In this document: positions 1-5,435 of the stretch, one piece after another
How positions within the stretch are numbered: position 1 is the first letter of the stretch
Layout: the number at the start of each line of letters is the position of its first letter
Virus record (IMG/VR): IMGVR_UViG_3300017713_002800
Location: 1-20,979 of that record
Length of the DNA stretch: 20,979 bases
Direction: 5' to 3' (one strand)
Source of the DNA: a virus
The notes under the pieces: model-generated
The model's database searches: none
Told to the model about the DNA's origin: nothing
The model's input: only the letters and a program-made list of their open reading frames with translations
Made by a program: the position numbers and the translations under genes

Positions 1-63
1 ATCTTTTAGGATGTACTTACCATTTTTTACTTCTACTTCTAAATAAACAAATTTCTTTTTCAT
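1..63 (-). CDS. Small protein, 3' end cut off by the window
   Basis: An ATG at 63 opens a frame that stays open for 21 codons to the window edge. The visible residues are MKKKFVYLEVEVKNGKYILK and one more. They alternate charged and hydrophobic residues, as in a beta strand. I do not recognise the family. The gene lies directly downstream of one copy of the repeated promoter-like element (105-162), as does its neighbour at 169-336, which supports a real gene. The stop codon is outside the window. Confidence 0.5.
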   Translation of the reverse strand, partial: MKKKFVYLEVEVKNGKYILKD

Positions 64-104
64 ACTATAATTTTTGGTGATTACTATTTTTTATTTCTTA
101 TTTC

Positions 105-162
105 TTATACTTAAAGATAAGGATAATATTTCAATTAACCTAATTTTTTTCAAGCTTTTTTT
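105..162 (-). promoter_or_regulatory. Repeated promoter-like element, copy 1
   Basis: One of three near-identical elements in the window. Read on the minus strand it carries an A-tract with AGCTT, then TTAGGTTAATTGAAA, then CTTATCTTTA. Two readings fit. A Bacteroidota-type promoter would use TTAGG (-33), 19 bases, then TATCTTTA (112-119, compare TAnnTTTG). A sigma70-type promoter would use TTGAAA (129-134) and a weaker GTATAA-like -10. This copy lacks the TATATA word of the other two, while TATCTTTA is kept in all three, which favours the first reading. It precedes the partial gene at 1-63. Confidence 0.5.
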
Positions 163-168
163 CAACTT

Positions 169-336
169 TTATATATATCTTTCGCCGGCATACTTTTGCT
201 TCATTTTGATTTCTGAAGTAAGTTCTCTAACTACTTTACGGTTTTCTGGATTAGGATTACAATCATGCTCTATAATAGCATAATTCAATTTACTAATCAA
301 TCTCTTTACATTACTTGGTACTTGGCTCATTTTCAT
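169..336 (-). CDS. Small charged protein, 55 residues
   Basis: An ATG at 336 opens a 55-codon frame ending in TAA at 169-171. The product starts MKMSQVPSNVKRLISKLNYA, is rich in Lys, Arg and Glu, and looks helical and soluble. No family is recognised. A second Met at residue 3 is an alternative start. A copy of the repeated promoter-like element ends about 17 bases upstream of the ATG (354-410), and another copy follows the stop codon. The gene is therefore bracketed by two copies of the same regulatory block, like a small mono-cistronic unit. Confidence 0.65.
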   Translation of the reverse strand: MKMSQVPSNVKRLISKLNYAIIEHDCNPNPENRKVVRELTSEIKMKQKYAGERYI

Positions 337-353
337 ATTTTTAACTTTTTATT

Positions 354-410
354 TATATATAAAGATAAGAAATATCTTTCAATTAACCTAATTTTTTTCA
401 AGCTTTTTTT
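354..410 (-). promoter_or_regulatory. Repeated promoter-like element, copy 2
   Basis: This is the best-formed copy. On the minus strand TTAGG (387-391) is followed after 19 bases by TATCTTTA (360-367), matching a Bacteroidota -33/-7 layout. TTGAAA (377-382) is also followed after exactly 17 bases by TATATA (354-359), a sigma70-like layout. A short A-rich leader leads to the ATG at 336. TATAAATA, the T4 late-promoter word, also occurs here, but not in the other copies. The element sits between the T9SS-type gene ending at 421 and the 55-residue gene. Confidence 0.55.
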
Positions 411-420
411 AGAAAAGTTT

Positions 421-1524
421 CTAATAAAATACTGAAACATATCCATTCATTTCATATACTTCCATGGGGTTATATTTGATAGCTTTGATGGTATAAACAT
501 ATACACCTGTTGCAACATCTGCATCCCATTCATCTAATGAACTTGTACTAATCCAAACAAGTCCACCCCATCTATTGTATATTCTAACCTCCCACATATC
601 CCAACAACTATCTGCTATTACTTGCCAAGTATCATTCCAACCATCTGCATTTGGTGTTACTGCATTTGGTGCATATATAGATGTTTCATCACATTCGCTT
701 TGAGAACAAGGCAATCCAGTAATACAATCTATGTATTGAGTTAGAGTATGATATTCTGTAATAGTATCTACTTGATAAATATATTCATATACAACGTATT
801 CATTATAAATAGTATCAGTAATGAACTCGGTTATTATAATAGTATCTACCTCTGTTATAGTAATAGTATCTGTCTCTGTTATGATATCTGTTATAGTAAT
901 AGTATCTGTAACATATTCTATAATTTCAACATCTACATATACCGTATCACATGCAGGTGGAGCACAAGTAATAACTAAATTATTGTTTAGATTTACATCC
1001 GGATAGTTCTGAGTTTGATTTCCGATATTCGGGTTTACTGCCCATCCTCCCATATCTGTTGTAGCAGTTTGTGATAAGTTAATTTGCCATATAACTAACT
1101 CCATACATAGAGTATCATTAGCAAGCATTTCAGACCAGCAATCATTTGTTAAACTACCGTAATCATAGACATTAGCGCTCCAACTGTCCCCGCCTTCTAA
1201 TACCTGATTACCAAAAAGAGTAGCTACTTTAAATGACCAACCTGGATGATTAGTTGTTCCAGTACATCCCCAATTATAATCTAGGCCTGGTGAGTGCAGT
1301 CCTAAAACTATATGACTAACAGTTGTGTTATTATTTATATGAGGGCTAGCACTATTCTCGCACGTGTTACCTTCATTTGTAAATTCATTGCATCCGCAAT
1401 TTTCGCTATTAATTGCTTCAATAGTAATATCTCCAGTTGCTGCATTCCAGCTACTGATCTCTACATCACATTGTGCAGATGTCATTGGCGCCCATAAGGC
1501 TAGTAAGTAAATTAATTTTCGCAT
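421..1524 (-). CDS. Exported protein with T9SS type B (gliding-motility-associated) C-terminal domain
   Basis: The 367-residue product has a signal peptide (residues 1-18, MRKLIYLLALWAPMTSAQ). A Cys-containing N-terminal domain follows (about 19-190), then a low-complexity Thr/Ile/Asp/Glu spacer (193-262) built of DTITIT-like words, then a C-terminal domain (282-367). That last domain has the hallmarks of the CHU_C / T9SS type B sorting family: APNAVTPNADGWND, then VRIYNRWGGLVW, then TGVYVYTI and a final hydrophobic strand. In Bacteroidota this domain sends proteins across the outer membrane by the type IX system and can anchor them at the surface. The start overlaps the end of the upstream exported protein by 13 bases, so the two are probably co-translated. 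The N-terminal function is unknown. Confidence 0.9.
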   Translation of the reverse strand: MRKLIYLLALWAPMTSAQCDVEISSWNAATGDITIEAINSENCGCNEFTNEGNTCENSASPHINNNTTVSHIVLGLHSPGLDYNWGCTGTTNHPGWSFKVATLFGNQVLEGGDSWSANVYDYGSLTNDCWSEMLANDTLCMELVIWQINLSQTATTDMGGWAVNPNIGNQTQNYPDVNLNNNLVITCAPPACDTVYVDVEIIEYVTDTITITDIITETDTITITEVDTIIITEFITDTIYNEYVVYEYIYQVDTITEYHTLTQYIDCITGLPCSQSECDETSIYAPNAVTPNADGWNDTWQVIADSCWDMWEVRIYNRWGGLVWISTSSLDEWDADVATGVYVYTIKAIKYNPMEVYEMNGYVSVFY

Positions 1525-1883
1525 TGCGTTCCATAATTTTGTAAGATTAATAATAAATCATTCAAATCAGTTGTACCGTTCTGATCTATATCAGTTGGGC
1601 ACTCTATTTGAATACAGGAAGCATAGGCAGGGTGTTCTGTTAGTAATGGATAAACAAATCCATCTCCATTTAGAACAAATGCTGTACCGATGTCGGCACA
1701 TAATATTATGGTGTAACCACCAATTGGCAAATTGAACCAATGTAAAAGACCTTCACAGTCTTGATATTGGTATTGAGTATATTCTGTAGCTCCAACTGAA
1801 GTAAATACATGTTGGTTGCATTGTGAGAATATGTGTGATTGTATATTAGCTAATAATACTATTAGCATTATTTTTATATTCAT
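1512..1883 (-). CDS. Small exported protein with a dockerin-like calcium loop
   Basis: The 123-residue product has a signal peptide (residues 1-20, ending HIFSQ) and six or more Cys in the mature part, suggesting disulfides. Its C-terminus carries an EF-hand/dockerin-like loop, DIDQNGTTDLND (98-109), with acidic or amide ligands at positions 1, 3, 5, 9 and 12, followed by LLLILQNYG. This tail is a common ending of secreted Bacteroidota proteins. It overlaps the type B sorting-domain gene by 13 bases, and the pair may act together outside the cell. No sorting domain is seen on this one. Its biochemical role is unknown. Confidence 0.85.
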   Translation of the reverse strand: MNIKIMLIVLLANIQSHIFSQCNQHVFTSVGATEYTQYQYQDCEGLLHWFNLPIGGYTIILCADIGTAFVLNGDGFVYPLLTEHPAYASCIQIECPTDIDQNGTTDLNDLLLILQNYGTQCEN

Positions 1884-1920
1884 ATTGGTAATATAAAGAC
1901 GGACTGTCGTAAATCCTAAT

Positions 1921-2136
1921 TTATTTGAAGAATTGTTTTAGTTCTTTCTCGCCAGGCCAGCCGAGAACTTTACTACAACTTTCGCAAACATACCTTACGG
2001 TAAAACTACTTTCATCTGCTACTTGTTTTATAACTTGTTTTTCATGTTTACAATCTTGCTGGAGTTTATTGATTTGATCGTCAATGTTCCGTTTTTCAGA
2101 AAGTAATTTTTCAACCTCCTGGCGTTTCGCATCCAT
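1921..2136 (-). CDS. Small zinc-finger coiled-coil protein
   Basis: I start this at the ATG at 2136, giving 71 residues (MDAKRQEVEKLLSEKRNIDD...). The frame is open further up to 2220, but that extension overlaps the upstream gene by 59 bases and reads as its shadow. The first half is a heptad-like coiled coil. The second half carries C-K-H, then VCESC, then LGWPGEKEL, a likely zinc site (Cys/His plus CxxC). Small proteins ending in 'CxxC...LGWP' occur in marine T4-like phages, but the role is not known to me. It is probably a small nucleic-acid or protein-binding factor. Confidence 0.75.
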   Translation of the reverse strand: MDAKRQEVEKLLSEKRNIDDQINKLQQDCKHEKQVIKQVADESSFTVRYVCESCSKVLGWPGEKELKQFFK

Positions 2137-2161
2137 ATCAATAAATATGGACCCGGAGATG

Positions 2162-2482
2162 TTAAGATTGGAGTCTATCGATAAGTTCTTTGATCTCTTG
2201 ACATTTTTCATAGGCTTCAACTTCTATGAAGTATTCCATTGACATCTGCAAATTATCAATCCATACATCTGGAGGACATCCTAATATAGTATCTTCATCA
2301 TTTAAAAATGCTATAGTGATCTCCTCATTGAATTTGGTATCATGAGCATATTTGATTGCATATAACGTTCTCATATGGATCGCATGTGCATTGTCTGATA
2401 ATGCTTTATGGAACTCCATATCTGTTTCAAATTTTAACATTGGAGGCTGAGCTCCTTTTGGTATTGGTATATAATCCATCAT
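2162..2482 (-). CDS. Small phage protein with UVR-like C-terminal motif
   Basis: The 106-residue product (MMDYIPIPKG...) ends in YFIEVEAYEKCQEIKELIDR, a helical hairpin resembling the UVR motif of UvrB/UvrC, a protein-interaction element. A second gene in the window, at 5127-5369, has the same ending (YFIDKEEYEKCAILQGII), so the two are distant paralogues over this segment. The start ATG overlaps the stop of the upstream 55-residue membrane protein (ATGA-like junction at 2479-2482), indicating translational coupling. A second ATG immediately follows. Function unknown. Confidence 0.85.
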   Translation of the reverse strand: MMDYIPIPKGAQPPMLKFETDMEFHKALSDNAHAIHMRTLYAIKYAHDTKFNEEITIAFLNDEDTILGCPPDVWIDNLQMSMEYFIEVEAYEKCQEIKELIDRLQS

Positions 2483-2646
2483 TGTTTTTTAATATCATTT
2501 GTTATATGATTAATCCATAATCTTACTAAAGACATAAATGCTAAAAATATAGCCATTATATAGTTTCCAGATTCAAAACTGTAACTAGCTATAATTAGTA
2601 AATATAAAGGTACTTCTAATATTCTTATCATTTGGTTAAATTTCAT
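2479..2646 (-). CDS. Small two-helix membrane protein, 55 residues
   Basis: An ATG at 2646 lies inside the 3' end of the HNH-like gene and opens a 55-codon frame. Its TGA overlaps the ATG of the next gene at 2482. The product begins MKFNQMIRILEVPLYLLIIA, continues with a short polar turn (SFESGNY), and has a second hydrophobic stretch (IMAIFLAFMSLVRLWI) before a charged tail. Overlaps at both ends and the hydrophobic profile make this a convincing gene filling what would otherwise be a 153-base gap. It could be a holin-like or regulatory membrane peptide. No family is recognised. Confidence 0.7.
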   Translation of the reverse strand: MKFNQMIRILEVPLYLLIIASYSFESGNYIMAIFLAFMSLVRLWINHITNDIKKQ

Positions 2647-3163
2647 AACTATTTTTCATTCTACCACCTAAAGGATTTCCTACTTCTTGATAGTAACAAT
2701 TATAACATAATAATCTTAAATTGTCTCTCATATGATTTGTTCTATCTCCATCTAACCAATCTAATAGTAATGGAACTGTATAATCATTAACTCTTCTTTC
2801 ACAATATCCACATGAATCACATTTTTCTTCAAGTATAGCATTTTTAAGTAATCTAACTTTCAATCTACTATGCGGATAATTAGGATACTTCCCATCCAAT
2901 ATATCCAACAAACCATAATGACCTCTCAATCTAGGCTTAGTTGCTCTTGGAATTCCCTTTCCGGCTTTGTTCTTATGTATTTCAAATAAAGTTTTACCTT
3001 TCTCTGAATCAGTATATAACTTAGCATATTTTCTAAATGCTTCGTACGATACTTTTAAGAATCGAGCTGCTCCAGCACAAGATTGAGTATTTGCCATTGC
3101 ATACCGAATCTCTGATTCAGATATGTTCATTGGTGGTCTACCTTCTCCTGGTCTGAATGGCAT
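2636..3163 (-). CDS. HNH-like zinc-finger protein with degenerate catalytic motif
   Basis: The 175-residue product has an N-terminal helix-turn-helix-like region (about 15-50: SEIRYAMANTQSCAGAARFL) and a C-terminal treble-clef zinc domain. The latter has C115-x2-C118 and C153-x2-C156 around LLLDWLDGDRTNHMRDNLR and LLCYNCYY. In active HNH nucleases the equivalent sites read 'HH' or 'DH' (here D135-W136) and 'CPNCH' (here CYNCY), so the expected catalytic histidines are missing. The fold and zinc site remain. I infer a DNA-binding or regulatory protein rather than a nuclease. An A/G-rich ribosome site (AAAAGGATAAG) lies before the ATG, three bases after the upstream stop. Confidence 0.85.
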   Translation of the reverse strand: MPFRPGEGRPPMNISESEIRYAMANTQSCAGAARFLKVSYEAFRKYAKLYTDSEKGKTLFEIHKNKAGKGIPRATKPRLRGHYGLLDILDGKYPNYPHSRLKVRLLKNAILEEKCDSCGYCERRVNDYTVPLLLDWLDGDRTNHMRDNLRLLCYNCYYQEVGNPLGGRMKNSYEI

Positions 3164-3166
3164 TAC

Positions 3167-3475
3167 TTATCCTTTTAGTAATGTCTTTGAATTATTGTCA
3201 ACCAATCCTCTTTTTGCATAATACTCATCGCGAGCTTTTTGCCTCCTTTCTTCACAATATGCCTTTTCACTATTTGATAATGACTCCCAGAATGCTGCAA
3301 ATTCGCCGGCTTTAGTATTCATATATCTATCATATACATCTTCCTTTGTTTCATTCAGATGTTTAGATAAAATGGTTCCTAATATTGTAGATGCCTTTGG
3401 TTGAACAGAAATTTTATTCTTTTCCATTTCTGCATACCATTCATTCATTATTTCTACTACTTGATCTTTACTCAT
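3167..3475 (-). CDS. Small soluble protein of unknown function
   Basis: The 102-residue product (MSKDQVVEIMNEWYAEMEKN...) is charged and mostly helical, with no signal peptide or membrane segment. Its central part (YMNTKAGEFAAFWESLSNSE) resembles no family I can name. AAAAGGAAT upstream of the ATG serves as ribosome-binding site. It is the first gene downstream of the permuted tmRNA and is followed after three bases by the HNH-like gene. It may share a transcript with the tmRNA precursor. Confidence 0.85.
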   Translation of the reverse strand: MSKDQVVEIMNEWYAEMEKNKISVQPKASTILGTILSKHLNETKEDVYDRYMNTKAGEFAAFWESLSNSEKAYCEERRQKARDEYYAKRGLVDNNSKTLLKG

Positions 3476-3499
3476 AACTTATTCCTTTTAATATTAATA

Positions 3500-3733
3500 C
3501 CTCCATCCTCCGGGTTATTTAACGACCTTTACCCTTTTATGGCCGGTGGTTCTGGGGACTTAATTAAGCCGCCATTGCCATTTCAACATGTTCGCCTGTT
3601 AAACGTGATCTTCATTATACCCTTACTTACTGTCAATTCCATAACATCCCCATATTGTAAGTTGTCACTTGGTGGAGATGCTGGGATTCGAACCCAGGTC
3701 CATATAAGCAGCTAATATAACTACTAGCGATCA
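3500..3733 (-). ncRNA. ssrA: Circularly permuted (two-piece) tmRNA
   Basis: Read on the minus strand, the tRNA-like 3' half comes first: a canonical T-arm CTGGG-TTCGAAT-CCCAG (3681-3697), acceptor strand CATCTCC (3674-3680), discriminator A and encoded CCA (3670-3672). After 18 spacer bases (3652-3669) the tRNA-like 5' half starts: GGGGATG (3645-3651), pairing over 7 bp (one G-U) with CATCTCC, then ATGGAATTGACAG, the usual tmRNA D-region. A long P2 helix joins the pieces (3626-3630 with 3704-3708; 3614-3620 with 3715-3721). A tag frame (3564-3596) and an H-type pseudoknot follow (CGGCC 3541-3545 with GGTCG 3523-3527; GGGT 3531-3534 with ACCC 3512-3515). A plain tRNA is excluded because no 5' half precedes the T-arm. 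Outer ends are approximate. Role: ribosome rescue by trans-translation. Confidence 0.88.
3564..3596 (-). other. tmRNA tag reading frame (GEHVEMAMAA)
   Basis: Within the tmRNA, GGC at 3594-3596 opens a ten-codon frame, Gly-Glu-His-Val-Glu-Met-Ala-Met-Ala-Ala, ended by TAA at 3564-3566. The Ala-Met-Ala-Ala end fits the ALAA/AMAA degron read by ClpXP, and A stands at -4 from the resume codon, as is usual. From memory, Bacteroidota tags begin Gly-Glu, which this one shares. The resume codon is inferred from these features. Confidence 0.75.
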
Positions 3734-3734
3734 T

Positions 3735-4082
3735 TTATAAATATACTTCTGCACCATTCTCATCATCTTCAAAGACTGATACATATACGCATTTAAACTC
3801 TTCCATAATTTCTTTTGCTAACATTTCACAACTCTTAGCTCCGAACTCATGTGTTCTAGATTCAAAGTTAAAGTACTCATGTTCTAGATATTCTATAATA
3901 TCTCTCTTGAACATAATAAACTCTACATCTCTATCATCATGATTAACTTGCTTCTTAGCTGTAATAAACCATTTATGTCTATGCATATGTGATAGGAACC
4001 CTACTTCTGGAAATACCTTATCAGCTGCTGGCCAATTATGTAATCCTTCTATTTCTAATTTTGCTATAACGTTTGTTTTCAT
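3735..4082 (-). CDS. Possible 6-pyruvoyl-tetrahydropterin synthase/QueD-like T-fold protein
   Basis: The 115-residue product resembles the T-fold of the 6-pyruvoyl-tetrahydropterin / 6-carboxy-tetrahydropterin synthase family. An early His (GLHNW, H15) and a SHMHRHKWF segment (31-39) recall the zinc-binding His and HGHNY motifs. VEFIMFKRDIIEYL recalls the family's D-F-x-x-L-K segment, and the C-terminal VSVFEDDENGAEVY recalls its final E-T-x-x-x-x-A-x-Y. Length matches QueD. The first step of queuosine-type base synthesis would be the expected role, but the motifs are not exact and no other queuosine gene is present. Treat it as fold-level similarity only. The stop codon abuts the 5' side of the tmRNA gene. 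Confidence 0.85.
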   Translation of the reverse strand: MKTNVIAKLEIEGLHNWPAADKVFPEVGFLSHMHRHKWFITAKKQVNHDDRDVEFIMFKRDIIEYLEHEYFNFESRTHEFGAKSCEMLAKEIMEEFKCVYVSVFEDDENGAEVYL

Positions 4083-4105
4083 ATTATTAATATATAAAAT
4101 TTATT

Positions 4106-4651
4106 TCAACTATCCAAATGATCTTGTACCTTATTCCAATAATACACTGTTGCATCTTTATGCATACCCCTTGGTCCACCATTCCAACATCTTGCAATTT
4201 CTTCCGGCTCTGTTAAATTGTAATGATCACAATATATTTCAAACATCATGATTGATTTTTGTCTAGACCATCTATCGTTATATGCAAACTCATATTCCTT
4301 TCCTTGTCTCTTTAATATTCTATTTACATCATCAACCATTGTTTTTCTAATCTGTAAACAGCCTACAGCATCTTCTCCAACTGCATGGGCAGAATCATTA
4401 TTTCTACTTTCAACCATCATTAATGCTGATAATAAAAATGTTGCATCCTTTTCTATTTGATCAAATATTTCATTTTCCCATTGCAATGTATCAATACATT
4501 GAATCAAACTATCTATATAATTTTGTTGGTCTTCTACTTCACATTCTAATATTTCTACTTGTTTCTCATAATGAACTATTGTTGATATGACATAAATTGA
4601 ACTTAAAAATATTAATGCTATCCATAAAAATGTTTGTACTGAATCTTTCAT
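4106..4651 (-). CDS. Membrane-anchored SLT-type lytic transglycosylase
   Basis: I start at the ATG at 4651, one base after the ClpS-like gene's stop, giving 181 residues with a membrane anchor at the very N-terminus (FLWIALIFLSSIYVISTIV). The frame is open to 4717 but would overlap upstream by 65 bases. A coiled-coil stalk follows, then a goose-type/SLT lysozyme domain: LLSALMMVESRNNDSAHAVG with the likely catalytic Glu (residue 81) in VES, GCLQI for the family's G-x-x-Q-I, and ARCWNGGPRG for the Y-N-G-G motif. It would cleave the glycan strand of peptidoglycan outside the inner membrane. The likely role is host lysis or local wall opening. Confidence 0.88.
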   Translation of the reverse strand: MKDSVQTFLWIALIFLSSIYVISTIVHYEKQVEILECEVEDQQNYIDSLIQCIDTLQWENEIFDQIEKDATFLLSALMMVESRNNDSAHAVGEDAVGCLQIRKTMVDDVNRILKRQGKEYEFAYNDRWSRQKSIMMFEIYCDHYNLTEPEEIARCWNGGPRGMHKDATVYYWNKVQDHLDS

Positions 4652-4652
4652 A

Positions 4653-4943
4653 TTATTTACGTTTTGGTTTATATTCTCTAATTTGTACTTGTAATCCGGC
4701 TTTTTGAAATGTTGCAAATATCATGTATATCTCTGGTGCAAATCCCGAATAGATGCTACATTCGCCGGTATTATGTACTATCATTGCAATTTGTTCTGCA
4801 CGCAATGAATTACATAACGGAATAAAGGATGTTAAAGAATCTATTACATACTCAAATGAATGTACATCATCATCAAGTAAATAAAGTTTCATTCTTTTAC
4901 GTCTACGCCTTCGTATATTCCCAGATAATTTCGATGTCTCCAT
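4653..4943 (-). CDS. clpS: ClpS-like N-degron adaptor
   Basis: The 96-residue product matches ClpS through most of its length. YLLDDDVHSFEYVIDSL (21-37) aligns with the family's 'VNDDYTPMEFVIDVL', where the D-D pair and preceding residue bind the N-terminal amine of substrates. QIAMIVHNTGECSIYSGF (51-68) aligns with 'LMLAVHYQG...G', keeping the substrate-binding His (H57), and PEIYMIFATFQKAGLQVQI (70-88) aligns with the family's C-terminal half. ClpS delivers N-degron substrates to ClpA/ClpC with ClpP. A basic stretch (RRRRRKR, 11-17) precedes the domain, and Met18 is an alternative start. It lies just upstream of the transglycosylase, and the tmRNA gene begins 0.9 kb further downstream. Confidence 0.85.
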   Translation of the reverse strand: METSKLSGNIRRRRRKRMKLYLLDDDVHSFEYVIDSLTSFIPLCNSLRAEQIAMIVHNTGECSIYSGFAPEIYMIFATFQKAGLQVQIREYKPKRK

Positions 4944-4972
4944 ATGTTGTTGATTGTGTCCACATAACTTTA

Positions 4973-5182
4973 TTACTCATGTTCTATTTTATTTATACCT
5001 TGAGATTCATATTTTTCTATGAATTCTTTTGTAACTTCTGTTCTATGGTTTATACCATATGCTTCTTTGGCTTCTATATTGTTACCAGACCCATCTCTAA
5101 CATATACTAAATATATAGGTTGGTGATCAGTTTGGCTCAACTCTGCCGTGTCTATCTGTTTGCTTATTATTTTCCAATCCAT
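4973..5182 (-). CDS. Small protein of unknown function
   Basis: A 69-residue product from the ATG at 5182 (MDWKIISKQIDTAELSQTDH...). The distinctive part is PIYLVYVRDGSGNNIEAKEA, beta-rich, followed by a helical charged tail. The start is uncertain. An ATG at 5215 overlaps the upstream gene by 89 bases, the chosen one by 56, and an in-frame TTG at 5140 by only 14. I do not recognise the family. It precedes the ClpS-like gene by 29 bases. Confidence 0.7.
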   Translation of the reverse strand: MDWKIISKQIDTAELSQTDHQPIYLVYVRDGSGNNIEAKEAYGINHRTEVTKEFIEKYESQGINKIEHE

Positions 5183-5369
5183 TGATGATCCCTTGTAAGA
5201 TTGCACATTTTTCATATTCCTCTTTATCTATAAAATACTTAATCATGGAGTTGATGAATTTTATTTTTTTATCTTGATCAAAGGAAGGAGGCCATACATT
5301 GATGTTTGATATAACATCATAGACTTCTTCAATCGTTAGATCCAGATAATTTTCCACTGCTATCTCCAT
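5127..5369 (-). CDS. Small phage protein with UVR-like C-terminal motif
   Basis: The 80-residue product (MEIAVENYLDLTIEEVYDVI...) is helical. It carries MIKYFIDKEEYEKCAILQGI, the same UVR-like helical hairpin as the gene at 2162-2482, suggesting distant paralogues. Ser/Pro/Trp (NVWPPSF) sits just before it in both proteins in similar form (PPDVWIDN in the other). A 14-base promoter-like word (5380-5393) lies 10 bases upstream of the ATG. Function unknown; UVR-type hairpins usually bind protein partners such as Clp ATPases or UvrA. Confidence 0.8.
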   Translation of the reverse strand: MEIAVENYLDLTIEEVYDVISNINVWPPSFDQDKKIKFINSMIKYFIDKEEYEKCAILQGIINGLENNKQTDRHGRVEPN

Positions 5370-5379
5370 TTACTTCTTA

Positions 5380-5393
5380 TTTAATATAAATAT
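5380..5393 (-). promoter_or_regulatory. Recurrent 14-base promoter-like word, copy 1
   Basis: On the minus strand this reads ATATTTATATTAAA, 10 bases before the ATG at 5369. The identical word occurs at 15515-15528 and a one-mismatch form at 7741-7754, each just upstream of a gene that follows a short gap. A sigma70-like TTACGG lies 17 bases before TATATT in this copy only. Confidence 0.35.
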
Positions 5394-5435
5394 AAGAAAA
5401 ATATTCCGTAATAACAAATAATTTGATGGCTAATT

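Noticed and set aside
350-357. T4-type late promoter TATAAATA
   Set aside because: It occurs on the coding strand only in one copy of the repeated element and is not conserved in the other two; in this AT-rich DNA it is likely chance.
748-1006. Plus-strand open frames over the Thr/Ile-rich segment
   Set aside because: They are antisense to the low-complexity DTITIT repeats of a well-supported minus-strand gene, and the translations are of biased composition.
3564-3600. Alternative tmRNA tag frame starting GCG AAC ATG (Ala-Asn-Met...)
   Set aside because: It begins with Ala-Asn but ends in Arg-Leu-Asn, a poor degron, whereas the neighbouring frame ends in Ala-Met-Ala-Ala.
3670-3740. An ordinary tRNA gene, or a tRNA-derived attachment site
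   Set aside because: The T-arm and CCA are perfect, but no 5' acceptor strand or D-arm precedes them at tRNA distance. The matching 5' strand GGGGATG lies after the CCA, which fits a permuted tmRNA much better.
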